Positions 53,919 to 62,000 of a stretch of 62,000 nucleotides of DNA are shown piece by piece (position 1 is the first letter of the stretch; each line of letters begins with the position of its first letter). The stretch covers positions 9,975,001 to 10,037,000 of the forward strand of contig WPIO01000006.1 in NCBI GenBank assembly GCA_009760855.2, written 5' to 3'. The position numbers and the translations under genes are program-made. Source of the DNA: Cristatella mucedo. Its lineage: Eukaryota; Bryozoa; Phylactolaemata; Cristatellidae. The notes below the pieces were generated by a model, which saw only the letters and a list, made by a program, of their open reading frames with translations, made no database searches and was not told the origin of the DNA.

Positions 53919-54599
53919 CTAGTTCAGGTCGGCGCAAAGTGGTGTGATGTGGCAACTGTGACGCTCACGACAGACAAGCCTAGTTTCAGAGTTTTGCACC
54001 AGCTGTAAGTGCCTGATTGCACATGCCGGTAGGCCAGCAAACAGTGAGTTACAGAAGTCAAAACGGGATGTCACAAATGCATGGACCAACTTACATGTGG
54101 TATCCTTATCTAAATAAGCCCGAATTTTATCAATATTATGTAGCTGAAAGTAGGCAGACTTGACTGCTGAACTGATGTGGTCGTCTAACGAAAGGTCACT
54201 TTGGAACATGACGCCTATATTTTGTGCAGATTCAACAGGAGATATGCTGGCAGAGCCGATTTTGAGTGTTAGCCTTTTCAATTTCTGAATCACACTTGGT
54301 TTGCCCATAATTAGTAAGTTAGTTTTATCATCATTTAATTTATGAAAATTTGCTGCCATCCACGGGTGGATGTCATCCATACATGTAGCAAAGGAGTTGA
54401 GAGAATTCGAGGTGCTCGAAGGCTGGGAGGGATCAAAGCAAAGGTGCGTGTCATCCGCATAGAAGTGAAAGCCTAGATTGTGCTTGGCAATCACATCGAC
54501 AAGATGGAGACTATAAACCGTGAAAAGACCCAGACCTACCATGGAGCCCTGAGTTACCCCATATTTTAGAGTTACCTCGCATGATCTTTGTCCATTCAC
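53919..54599 (-). pseudogene. L2-clade reverse transcriptase, C-terminal two thirds
   Basis: An open frame of 226 codons, the longest RT piece in the window. It begins in the VNGQRS strand and has GVTQGSMVG (residues 14-22; family GVPQGSVLG), the catalytic FYADDTHL (YADD at 47-50, with both aspartates of the active site intact), KLNDDKTNLLIMGKP, NIGVMFQSDLSLDDHISSAV, the KSAYFQLHNIDKIR helix, CKLVHAFVTSRFDFCNSLFA and LQLVQNSETRLVC. The element lacks its 5' half, so it cannot encode a full polymerase. Known role: reverse transcription of the element's RNA at the nicked target; the thumb region behind YADD recognises the 3' tail. Confidence 0.93.
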
Positions 54600-54814
54600 G
54601 TCAATGCTCTGGAGTCTCTGGAATTTGCATGAAGTCTATTAATAATAACTGGATTTTATTGGGAAAACTCTTAGCACAATTTTTGAAAAAGCTGATGAAT
54701 GTTCTAGGCAAATTTCCGCATGTCTTCGCAGATTTTGGCTTTTCAATGCAGATTCGACGACTTTCTAATCATATCGTGCACGGATTCTTTCGTTTTCCTG
54801 CAGATTCCATATCG

Positions 54815-54992
54815 CCCTAGTGCCGATATTCAAAGACCTCGCTGTTAGAAATGTGAAGGCAAAGTCTCAAAAAGTTCCCTGAGGGCGCTATGCAAATGTA
54901 TTATAATAACTACATGATGGCCCTTAGCGGCTCCTTAGCCATCAGCAAGTAAGTTTTTGAGACTTTGCCTTCACATGTCTGCCGTAAGAAAG
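54815..54992. mobile_element. Insertion with perfect 23 bp inverted repeat and an L2 hairpin end
   Basis: Absent from the right duplicate (expected near 57135). 54851-54873 (ATGTGAAGGCAAAGTCTCAA plus AAA) and 54954-54976 are exact inverted repeats. Between them lies TTCCCTGAGGGCGCTATGC followed by AAATGTATTATAATAA, the second half of the L2/SINE-II hairpin and its tail. So a piece of L2 tail is flanked by a foreign inverted repeat. The mechanism is unclear: foldback element, or template switching during insertion. Confidence 0.7.
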
Positions 54993-55124
54993 TGGATGAT
55001 AGTGAACATTTCATTGGCTATATTGAATGCTTAGATTCCCAGTGGCGCCCGTTACGTGTTCGTCTTGGATATGCACATATATATATTTAAATAGGCTTGG
55101 ATATATTTAAATTTTACCTGAAAT

Positions 55125-55282
55125 ATGAGCCTCTTTTTGTATAGCGGCAGAAGAGCCTTAAAGGCTGTCTCAGCCGCTTGCAGCTGCAATAAAGAATCGC
55201 CCACCGCAGGATTCGAACCCAAGACCTCGAAACTGAGGTCGTGAAAAACAACCACTTTACCTAGTGGGCCGTCAAGTCTCAG
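55125..55282 (-). mobile_element. SINE-I copy inserted in the left duplicate
   Basis: Minus-strand reading: TGACGGCCCACTAGGTAAAG box A, box B GGTTCGAATCC, GGGCGATTCTTTATTGC, GCAAGCGGCTGAGACAGCC, GGCTCTTCTGCCGCTATAC, AAAGAGGCTCATATTTCAGG. Absent in the right duplicate between TGGATATGCACC and the following GCAGCAG stretch near 57220; the AT-rich part just left of it (from about 55078) belongs to the same insertion or its target site. Confidence 0.85.
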
Positions 55283-55661
55283 CCGCGAACTTCCCCAGAG
55301 TCCATTCGTACCCCCAGATCATACATGCTACTGTATGCCATTGTTCGATATGCATGCCTCAGACAACCAGACGATGCATTCAAATCACAGACCAGCGAGC
55401 GATGATCCAGCTGGAATCATTGCGTTTATTGCAGCCCAGGGCTCGCTGATACTCAGACTAACAGATGGGTGCCCGAGGTCATGAGCTGCTCGTCTGCACT
55501 TTGACTACTCTGAGCTGCTGCCCAGGCCACACTTTTCCAGTTGGAGTTCTGAACGAGAGATCGATTTGTACCGAGTTTTCAGCTTCCTGGGCGCAAGGGA
55601 ATCTGGACTGATGCGGTTTTTTTCATGCACGGTTTATACAAGCGGCAGTGCCAATAAATAC

Positions 55662-55812
55662 AGAATATAATTCAATTGCATAGCGCCTCAAGAGAACTTA
55701 ATCTCTACTCACGCGCTTCACATATGCCTCGGGGCTCGAGCCCGCGACCTCAACCAGACCTTGCTCGGGACGAGCACCTTAACCGCTGGCCCAAGCCAGC
55801 TCGGCAATGGCA
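55662..55812 (-). mobile_element. SINE-II copy inserted in the left duplicate
   Basis: Minus-strand reading: TTGGGCCAGCGGTTAAGG box A, CTCGTCCCGAGCAAGGTC, GGGCTCGAGCCCC box B, GAAGCGCGTGAGTAGAGATT, AAGTTCTCTTGAGGCGCT. Left and right flanks (GTGCCAATA, GGCAATGGCAAG) join in the right duplicate as GTGTCAATGGCCAGG near 57612-57626, marking the empty site. Confidence 0.88.
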
Positions 55813-56457
55813 AGACCGTGAGTTTCTGGTAGTCCTCCTTGGTGTGATGCACTTTGCAGCCATCACTGCCGTCTGCCGAAACCGTGGCCTCTGTTTAGCC
55901 CCTTAGGCATATGCAGCAGCACACTTATTGATGATGCACAGCACGGTAGCTATCTGGAAGCGGCAACAATCTCCGAATGAGAGAGAACCCGGCATTCTTC
56001 CCGGTTAACATCCGAGGGGTTGGGAGCCTTCGAGCTCTAACAAAATTGGGCTCTTTTAGAAGTATTTCACAAAGGGGGCAAGATGCTTCCTCCTGCTCCT
56101 GGGCAGATCAGGGCGGTACCTTGCTTCTCAGGCTGTATCTGTTCATCGAGGAGGCTGTGCGAGTGTTTCCAGATGGGGGCTACAAAAACCTCCCAGACCA
56201 TACGCCTTCGCCTTGAAGCTTCAGTGTCTCTTATTGGGTGGGGTGGTAGCAATGTATCTTGAGACGGGGCTTCCGAGCAGAGCTTCAGGCTCTACCACGA
56301 TGGGCAATACGCGCTTTTTGTACAGAGAAGCAAAAGACCCTCTGTAGCTAGCTCGCCTTTCATGATTCCGGCTCGGTTTCTAGAAGATGCTATCACATTC
56401 CTTTTAGAGGCTACCACGCTTTGTCGGGGCAAAAGAGGCTTGGTAGGCAGTTGGCGT

Positions 56458-56592
56458 TCTTGGCCAGCGGTTAAGGTTCCAGCAAGATCTGGCCGAGGTC
56501 GTGGGTTTGAGCCCCGTAGCATATATGAAGCGCCTGAACAGAGATTAAATTCTCTTATGGTGCTATACAAAAGAATTATATTGTATTTTTTT
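56458..56592 (+). mobile_element. SINE-II copy inserted in the left duplicate
   Basis: Box A TTGGCCAGCGGTTAAGG, GATCTGGCCGAGGTCGTG, box-B-like GGTTTGAGCCCC, GAAGCGCCTGAACAGAGATT, AAATTCTCTTATGGTGCT, ATACAAAAGAATTATATTG. The right duplicate has no counterpart between GGCAGTGCAGGTTCTGG and CTTCACAGGGG (58317-58363). Confidence 0.88.
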
Positions 56593-56739
56593 AACCTTTG
56601 ACGTCTGCTGACACAGGGGATGCTTGAAAAAAGCTGACGAACCCCAAGGCAGTCCTTTCGTCGCCCCTTCAGGGCTCGATGTCCCAGTCGGTTTGTTGGG
56701 GTAGGAGTGATGCTGAAGTCTTACCGGAACTTTTGTTGT

Positions 56740-58485
56740 TGAGCCGCTGTATTCTAACACGACTTTTTGGCCGATAACAGACGCTCTCAAACACTTGAAC
56801 CCAAACATGCTTCGATGTGCATCACTTGCAATTCCTACTTTACTTGTACTTGGCCGCAATGTGGTTTTCTGGTACTGCGATGACATAACGTTTAAGGATA
56901 CTTTGAAATTGAATTAAATCGTTCCTGGGTATTGTTACAGAGGTTACTGAATTTGCGTGAAGTACATTGATAATAACTGGATTTTATTGGGAAAAATCTC
57001 AGCACAATTTTTGAGAAAACTGTTGAATGTTGTAGGCGCATTTTCGCATGCCTTCGCAGACTTTGGCTTTTCCGTGTAGATTCAACGACAATTAAGCATA
57101 TTCTGCGCAGACTCTTGAATTTTTCTGCAGATTCTATGTGAGCGACCATTACATTGTCTATATCGAATGCTTAGGTTTCCAGTGCTGCCCACTATGCAGT
57201 CGCCTTGGATATGCACCTAGATTTAGCAGTGCAGCAGCTGCTATCTACCCAGAGCCTATTCACATCCCCCAAATCACACCTGCTACTGTACGTTAATGTC
57301 CGTAAATAATGCCTCAGACAACCAGACAAGTCATTCAAATCACAAGCCAGCGAGCGACGATCCAGCTGGAATAAATGCGTTCATTGCAGCCCGGGGCTCG
57401 CTGATACTCCAACTACCAGATGGGTGGGCGCCCGAGGGCTGACCCGTTCATGAGCTGGCTGTCTGCACTTTGGCCACATTGAACAGCTGGCCAGGCCACA
57501 TTTTTCCTGATGGAGGACTATACGAGCAACCGATTGTCACCGAGCTTTCGGCTTCCACGAGGCACCTGGGACTGATGCGGTTGCCATGCACGGTTTCTAG
57601 AAGCGGCAGTGTCAATGGCCAGGCTATGCGTTGCTGGTGGCCCTCGTTTGGGTGATGCACTTAGCAGCCGTCAGTACCGTCTTCCGAAACCTTACCCCTT
57701 GTGTAACCGCATAGGAATAAGCAGCAGCAGCAGCAGCACACTTATAATTAATCGCTGAGTACGATAGCTATCTGGAAGCGGCACACCCCCCCCCCGATGA
57801 GAGAGAGAGAAGACATCATTCTTCCCTGGTTAGCATCCGAGGGGTTTGGAGCCTTCGAGCTCTAACGAAATTGGGCGTATTTACGTATTTCACGAAGGGA
57901 AGCTAATATACATCTTACTGCTTCTGGGCGAATCTTCTTCGATACCATGCTTCTCAGATTGTATCCGTTTATGAGCAGGCTGTTGGTGTATTTTTATATC
58001 GGGCTATACAACCCTTCCAGACCGTACGCCTTCGGCGTGAAGCTTCAGTGTCTCCTAATGGGTGGTGGGGGTGGCAGCAATGTATCTTAAGACGGGGCTT
58101 CCGAGCAGAGGTTAAGGCTCTTCGGCAATGCGCAAAACGTACTTTTTCTATAGAGGAACTAGAGAGACCTTGTCGGTAGCTCGCCTTCCACGATTACGAT
58201 TCGGTTTCTAAAAGATGCTATTATATTTTATATTTACAATATTGTCATTTATTTTATATTTATATTTACTTTTTATAGAGAATATCGTGTTTTGTCGGGG
58301 CAAAAGAGGCCCGGTGGGCAGTGCAGGTTCTGGGCGAACCTCCGGCGCCTCTCTTCACAGGGGTCGCTTGAAGGAAACTGTCACACCCCAAGGCGTTCCC
58401 TTTGGCAACCCCCCGGGCTCAAAATCCCAGTCGGTCCGCTGGGGTAGGAGTGAGACAGAAGCCTTGCCGGAGCCTTCCATCTACT
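56740..58485 (+). repeat. Tandem segmental duplication, right copy (B), lacking the insertions
   Basis: Runs from the TTTTTGGCCGATAACAGACG region to the TGGGGTAGGAGTGAGACAGA region and matches the left copy throughout apart from the five insertions. It has its own small changes: a (CAG)n expansion at 57731-57748, a C run at 57785-57796 and an extra AT-rich stretch of about 50 bp near 58215-58280. No coding content recognised. Confidence 0.88.
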
Positions 58486-58626
58486 GATATGCTAGAAGAT
58501 TTTATGCGGTACGTATTTACCATGCCTATTCTTCCAGATATTCTATTGGCAAGGATGACATCATTCTAATAATATTAAATGATGGCTGGCTCATTTGCCA
58601 AGGATGACATGGCATCCTTTTAAGTA

Positions 58627-58713
58627 CTTGTTATTCATTTTGTTTGTTTATCAAGCATGATATTACTCACTGTTCAATTGCAGTTCCCTTTGCAGCAAAT
58701 GTAAAGCGCCCAA

Positions 58714-58777
<64 letters not shown>

Positions 58778-58801
58778 AGTTCTCTGAGGGCGCTTTATCA
58801 A
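58627..58801 (+). mobile_element. L2-clade LINE tail with AG microsatellite inside the hairpin
   Basis: The UTR end (GTTTATCAAGCATGATATTA, then TTTGCAGCAAATGTAAAGCG) runs into CCCAAATAGAGAGAG. About 58 bp of (AG)n follow (58716-58773), then the other hairpin half GATTGAGTTCTCTGAGGGCG and CTTTATCAA. In all other copies the two halves are separated by only AGAAAGAGATTGAG, so the microsatellite grew out of the AGAGA part of the loop region. Confidence 0.92.
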
Positions 58802-58814
58802 TTTTATGGCTTCA

Positions 58815-59885
58815 GCCTGGAGGATATGGCAGAGGGGCTTCCGACGGCCGCCAAAGGCGGCAGCGAAACGAGCGATACTAACGGCCTTGCCCTTACGAAG
58901 GAGTGTGTGCGATAATGCGGTCGTGCCCATTACAGCCTCTAGGTCTGCCTTGAGCAGCAGCTCAAGCTCCGCACACGTAACATTGACAGGCGCGAGTTCG
59001 GACGCCCGACACGCTTCCAACGGCCAGTTAGCGTCATGTGACACTGAATATGTCGCGAACCTCTCTAGCTATACAAAGATGTTCCCAGATGTTCATAGAT
59101 CTGTCCGCCCACTTCAAAGGTTGACAAGGCTGGCCGATATTTCCAACGAGCGCACAGCGAGCCAACTGAGTCTCCGCGGTGAAAAGGCGTAGAACGAGAC
59201 GCGGAAAGTGAATCCAGCGCTGCACTACATTCCATCGAAGTCACCCTGCATCGAGCAACCGGTGGGAAAACTCGCGCGCCCTTCACCTTGCACTGTTCCC
59301 TGCTATATCGCTAGCCTGCGAAGCAGTTGAACCTAGCCGGCTGGTAGTGGCGGCATGCACTAGTCTCCGCTTGATCGGTCTAGGGCATTCTTGGACCGCG
59401 ACGTGTCTGCCTAATTCCGACGCCGCAAAGGCTAGCGGTCGAACATTAGGCACGTACGATGGACGACCGAGCTTCATTAATGGCCAGCTTTCACGTAAGC
59501 GCCCCATTCGAATACGCTGAGCTCCATCGGGACGAGCGATCTTTTTTTGCCCGATTTGGATTCCACCCAGGCGGCTGGTCGGATGCGCTGTTTAGTGTGA
59601 ATGATGAATAGCCAGCTTGCTCGACGTAAGTTCTGCGAACGACTAGTGGAGGAGCTCAAGCGGGCTTATCTCAACTTCGAGGAGGCATCAGTCTGAGGCA
59701 TTAAAATGTTGCCAGCTATATCCAGAATTAATCACAGAACACCTAGTAGGACTAAGCTCGCAGCGTCGTCGCCAATACTTTCATAGGGTTTGCGAGGCGA
59801 TTTTCGTCAATGCTCTCGCGTGCGGAGAAGCGACTCTCCATGCGAAGTCTCAGGACTTACCAAAATGGCCGACAACCTTCTAGAA
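58815..59885. other. GC-richer stretch, no gene assigned
   Basis: 58806-59192 (+) and 59047-58800 (-) are open on opposite strands (128 and about 80 codons). The minus-strand product (LELLLKADLEAVMGTTALSH, LLRKGKAVSIARFAAAF) looks protein-like but has no recognised family or convincing splice borders. Two small overlapping plus-strand frames, 59459-59611 and 59601-59696, are also open. The distance to the listerin-like exons suggests this could be a promoter/first-exon region, but nothing shows it. Confidence 0.25.
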
Positions 59886-60074
59886 CAGTGGTTCTCAACC
59901 TTCCTAATGCCGCGACCCTTTAATACAGTTCCTCGTGTTGTGGCGTCCCCCAACCATAAAATTAGTATTTGTGCAAAATGTAGAAATGCGTTTTTTCCAA
60001 TGGTCTTAGGCGACTCCTGTGAAAGGGTCGTTCGACCCACAAAGGGGTCGCGACCCACAGGTTGAGAAACGCTG
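59886..60074 (+). mobile_element. SPIN-type hAT miniature element, copy 2
   Basis: Starts CAGTGGTTCTCAACCTTCC and ends GGTTGAGAAACGCTG. Landmarks are GCGACCCTTTAATACAGTTC, GTCCCCCAACCATAAAATTA, CCAATGGTCTTAGGCGAC, GAAAGGGTCGTTCGACCC and AAAGGGGTCGCGACCCACAG. The flanking 8-mers TTCTAGAA (59878-59885) and CTTTAGAA (60075-60082) agree at 6 of 8 positions and fit the hAT target preference for a central CTAG/TTAG. It has the same internal deletion joint as the copy at 32329. Non-coding. Confidence 0.92.
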
Positions 60075-60244
60075 CTTTAGAAAGTGCAGAGTACACACTG
60101 CCAGCACCCATCTACGCATAGGAGCAAATCGCCGAGTTCAGCTATCAAGCCGGAAACATGCAATCAGCCAAAGCTGCATATTGAGAACCCACACCTAATT
60201 GCTGAGTGGATGCAATCCGAAGGTCAGCCGCAGAGTAATACAGC

Positions 60245-60508
60245 GCGTCTATGTCTGTTACTCCACAAAGCCACAAGGACTAAATAAGGTGTTATGCTGG
60301 AGAGTTTTCAATAGCACCCTTAAAGCCCAAAGCGGCTTTTGGTAAGCATTCGGTAGCCAACAGACTTCATCTTACTCTACATAGAGAAAGTGAGAAGCTT
60401 AGCATAGTTAGAAGAGCAGTTGGGGAAGTGATTAGCATGGAAGTTGCAGCTCAGGACAGCTGGAAAGAATGTGCCAAAGTCGGCAGCAGGAGAGTAATTG
60501 TCGTTGTG
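60245..60508 (+). repeat. Unclassified ~260 bp dispersed repeat, copy 3
   Basis: Shares CTCCACAAAGCCACAAG, GGAGAGTTTTCAATAGC, AAAGCGGCTTTTGGTAAGCA, TTCGGTAGCCAACAGACTTC, AGAAAGTGAGAAGCTTAGC, TTGCAGCTCAGGACAGCTGG and GGAGAGTAATTGTCGTTG with the other copies. Confidence 0.7.
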
Positions 60509-60509
60509 C

Positions 60510-61428
60510 AAGAGTTGCGGATGTTAGGTGACTCTCGAGGTACTATCCGATTGCTCGCTGGATTCTCTCATAGCCTGCTGAGCAGAGGCATTTCGCACCT
60601 TCCTTTCGGTCTCACGGAAACTTGGTGTCGCCGAAACCAGGCGCACGCATGAGCGTGCGTGCCGCGAGAGCGAGAGGCGTTCGCGGGTATATGCCGCTCG
60701 TACCAGGCACGGCATCGAAGAAGTGAGCGCTCTTTCGCCATCAATGAGTTTCGATTTAGTACAGTGAGAACCCTATTAAAGCATGCAAGATGGACGTTTG
60801 CCAGAGGTTTAAAGTGAGATACTTTACTCGTCCGTTCTCCTTTTGCTCTTTTTTTCTCCTTTAGCTCCAAGCATGCAGTTTTCTTAGAATTATAGCCGTT
60901 CAAGTGTACGACTCAGTTCAGTTTGTGTTTTAATTGATGCCTGGCAAGCAACGCTTCATTCATTGCGCATTGCTCACCACTTGCAATGACCGTTTTTATT
61001 TTCACATTAGTCTATATACTTTACTATCGCCGTGGCTAATAATTATCAATTCCGAGAAGCGATAATTATGTCAAGAAAAGTGGCGGATTCTGCTCAAACC
61101 CGATTGAGCTGCGTGCAGTTACGTGGTTCCATGAAGAAAGTTCGCTATCTTTTGTATGTTTGCCAGTATTTTATTGCTTTGTAAAATATTTTTACGTAAC
61201 CTAAAGCATTCCATTGGTTTCCTTTCATCTAAGCAATTCTGCTAACACCATAATTTACTGCTACCTAATAATTGATTGCACGCACTATTCACAGTAAATG
61301 CATGGCTGGCTGACTAGTTCGAAATGCGACTGCTGCTAAATTATCCTCGTTCTACCTGAGTTGCTCCTCACGTTTGTTACGAAGCCCCGGCCATCTTAAG
61401 TGAACAAGCTTTTAGCAGCATTATGTGG
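60510..61428. other. No gene seen
   Basis: The 60540-60730 part is GC-rich with short frames; the rest is AT-rich. If the listerin-like gene continues upstream this would be intron. Confidence 0.3.
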
Positions 61429-61429
61429 T

Positions 61430-61636
61430 AGATCTCCATCTGTAACTCCACAATGACTACGAGAGTGTTACGCAGGAGAGTTTTGCGTAGCCCACTAAAA
61501 ACCTGAGCGGCTTTCGGTGAGTATTCGGTTTACTTCATCTCACGGAAAAGAAGAGCAAATGAGAAGCAGGAGAGGCTGAGTCAGGAGAGCAGCTAAGGTG
61601 GGGCGTAGCATGAAAGCAGCAGCTCAGGACGACTGG
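61430..61636 (+). repeat. Unclassified ~260 bp dispersed repeat, copy 4, abutting an exon
   Basis: Shares CCATCTGTAACTCCACAATG, GGAGAGTTTTGCGTAGC, GCGGCTTTCGGTGAGTATTC, TTCATCTCACGG and AGCAGCTCAGGACGACTGG with the other copies, with internal deletions. It stops matching at about 61636, where in the other copies 40-50 further bases follow, and the listerin-like exon begins there. Confidence 0.7.
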
Positions 61637-61703
61637 GATGGATGCAATCGACCTTGCCGCCGACGCGAGGCTGTGGAAACTTGCAAAGCATGAAAATTCG
61701 CAG
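61628..61703 (+). CDS. LTN1: Listerin (LTN1)-like E3 ligase, exon (start uncertain)
   Basis: The frame MDAIDLAADARLWKLAKHEN, ending SQ at 61703, matches the segment of listerin just before a conserved HEAT repeat (family: F-W-K-x-x-K-H-x-x-x-Q). It joins in phase 0 to the exon at 61817, and the junction continues the family alignment without a gap. The donor is CAG/GCACGT, so the 113 bp intron (61704-61816) would be of the rare GC-AG type. The 5' border is uncertain: candidate acceptors GCAGCAG (ending 61622) and GCTCAG (ending 61627) lie inside the dispersed repeat, and the frame is closed by TGA at 61611. Listerin is the ribosome-associated quality-control ligase that ubiquitinates stalled nascent chains on 60S subunits. 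Confidence 0.6.
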
Positions 61704-61816
61704 GCACGTGGTCGGCTGGCGGCTTGCTTGCTTGCTTGCTTCCACCTTCGTGCAGCTCCTTTTTGTAATCGACCTCGCAGTGTGCCATGTTTGCCGACGC
61801 CTCGCACATTTTTCAG
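61704..61816 (+). other. Intron of the listerin-like gene (GC-AG type)
   Basis: 113 bp from GCACGT to TTTTTCAG, containing a short (GCTT)n run at 61724-61741. The acceptor has a fair pyrimidine tract. The GC donor is inferred from the reading frame and family alignment; GT sites nearby (for example GCACGTGG, GT at 61707) would break the frame by four bases. Confidence 0.55.
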
Positions 61817-61990
61817 GTGAAAGGTGGACTCTTTGCACTTCTTGCGAGTCTTTGCCATGTGGTGCCAGAACTGGTGGCGGAGAAGGCCGACAGAATATGC
61901 CCGCTTGTGCTTGGCCACCTGCACGCGACCGACCCGGTCACGTGCGCCTCAGTGTGGGAAGCTGCGCTGTTGGTTCTGACCGATGTCAAG
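61817..61990 (+). CDS. LTN1: Listerin (LTN1)-like E3 ligase, HEAT-repeat exon
   Basis: A 174 bp, 58-codon exon in phase 0 between CACATTTTTCAG (ending 61816) and GTCAAG/GTAGGT (GT at 61991-61992). It reads VKGGLFALLASLCHVVPELV, AEKADRICPLVLGHLHATDP, VTCASVWEAALLVLTDVK. The pattern R/K-x-x-x-F/Y-x-L-L-x-x-L-C, then P-x-x-V/L, then [22 protein letters not shown]-like DP-VxC-x-x-(L/V)WEA-x-L is the signature of the N-terminal HEAT region of listerin, roughly a sixth to a fifth into the protein. Known: this region is a long helical-repeat arm; the RING lies at the far C-terminus and contacts the nascent-chain exit. The gene continues past the window on the + strand. Upstream exons (about 300 residues) were not found here. 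Confidence 0.75.
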
Positions 61991-62000
61991 GTAGGTTGCG

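Larger units (their letters stand above)
53351..54618 (-). mobile_element. L2-clade LINE, longest copy, with empty-site proof
   Basis: 5'-truncated within the RT domain. It carries the RT catalytic box, the ORF C-terminus, the UTR, the hairpin and the ATT tail (53351-53373, + view). Its outer borders are fixed by the right duplicate, where TTACTGAATTTGCGTGAAG (about 56944-56962) runs uninterrupted: here GCTACTGAATT stands left and CTGGAATTTGCATGAAG right, giving a short target duplication around CTGAATT. A perfect 56 bp palindrome lies in its UTR (separate entry). Confidence 0.93.
53160..56735 (+). repeat. Tandem segmental duplication, left copy (A), with five later insertions
   Basis: Segments shared in the same order and orientation with 56740-58485 include CTTGCAATTTTTACTTTACT (near 53220), ATAATAACTGGATTTTATTG (54646), CTCAGACAACCAGACGATGC (55357), GATCCAGCTGGAATCATTGC (55401), GGAAGCGGCAACAATCTCCG (55956), CGAGGGGTTGGGAGCCTTCG (56013), GACGGGGCTTCCGAGCAGAG (56262) and TTTGTCGGGGCAAAAGAGGC (56420). 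Copy A is about twice as long as copy B because of an L2, a hairpin cassette, a SINE-I and two SINE-IIs, all missing from B. The duplicated unit itself (about 1.7 kb) has no recognisable coding content. Confidence 0.88.

Noticed and set aside
58800-59047. Minus-strand coding exon (protein-like LELLLKADLEAVMGTTALSH)
   Set aside because: No family recognised, the acceptor is weak, no clean donor before the frame enters the L2 tail, and the opposite strand is equally open.
59459-59696. Two small plus-strand ORFs (50 and 31 codons) with protein-like content
   Set aside because: They overlap in different frames with stops between, do not match the N-terminus of listerin, and no splice arrangement joins them convincingly.

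Overview
This is animal nuclear DNA, most likely from an invertebrate. It is AT-leaning, mostly non-coding and heavily loaded with degraded transposable elements. Introns with consensus splice sites, a poly(A) signal and a listerin-like gene exclude a prokaryote. I cannot name the species. Two SPIN-type hAT miniature elements are present. SPIN is known from tetrapods and from a few invertebrates such as a planarian, a pond snail and a triatomine bug, so it suggests but does not prove a lineage.

Mobile DNA covers much of the window. A LINE of the L2/CR1 clade occurs at least twenty times, nearly always as a 5'-truncated copy ending in a GCGC-stem hairpin followed by an ATT microsatellite. The largest reverse-transcriptase piece is at 53.9-54.6 kb, and other pieces are at 2.5-4.2, 26.7-27.5, 31.7-33.1, 36-37.6, 42-42.7 and 51 kb. 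Two tRNA-derived SINE families accompany it. SINE-I ends in a motif close to GAGGCTGTTTAATCAGCT. SINE-II ends in a tail resembling the L2 hairpin, so it is probably mobilised by the L2 machinery. DNA transposons are a 2.3 kb hAT with target duplication (28.0-30.4 kb), a Tigger/pogo relic (20.5-22.0 kb), a hAT-like transposase fragment (10.9-11.3 kb), a 530 bp PIF/Harbinger-like element (5.1-5.6 kb) and the two SPIN copies (32.3 and 59.9 kb). A further repeat of about 260 bp with no recognisable class occurs four times on the + strand (1.0, 33.3, 60.3, 61.5 kb).

Host coding sequence is sparse. The clearest complete gene is at 18.76-19.77 kb (+): a GC-rich, single-exon secreted protein of 337 residues with a signal peptide, four diverged copies of a two-cysteine repeat and a poly(A) signal 54 nt past the stop. 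I do not recognise the family. At the right edge (61.63-61.99 kb, +) two exons joined in phase encode a HEAT-type stretch of the E3 ubiquitin ligase listerin (LTN1). The rest of that gene lies outside the window or was not found. Weaker candidates are a signal-peptide-like first exon at 46.3 kb (-), a cysteine-rich terminal exon at 47.05-47.36 kb (+), and possible exons at 13.74-14.31 kb (+).

The region 53.16-58.48 kb is an ancient tandem duplication. Its left copy carries five later insertions (an L2, a hairpin cassette, a SINE-I and two SINE-IIs), while the right copy keeps the matching empty sites, which fixes the insertion boundaries. The remaining intervals hold no gene I can support.
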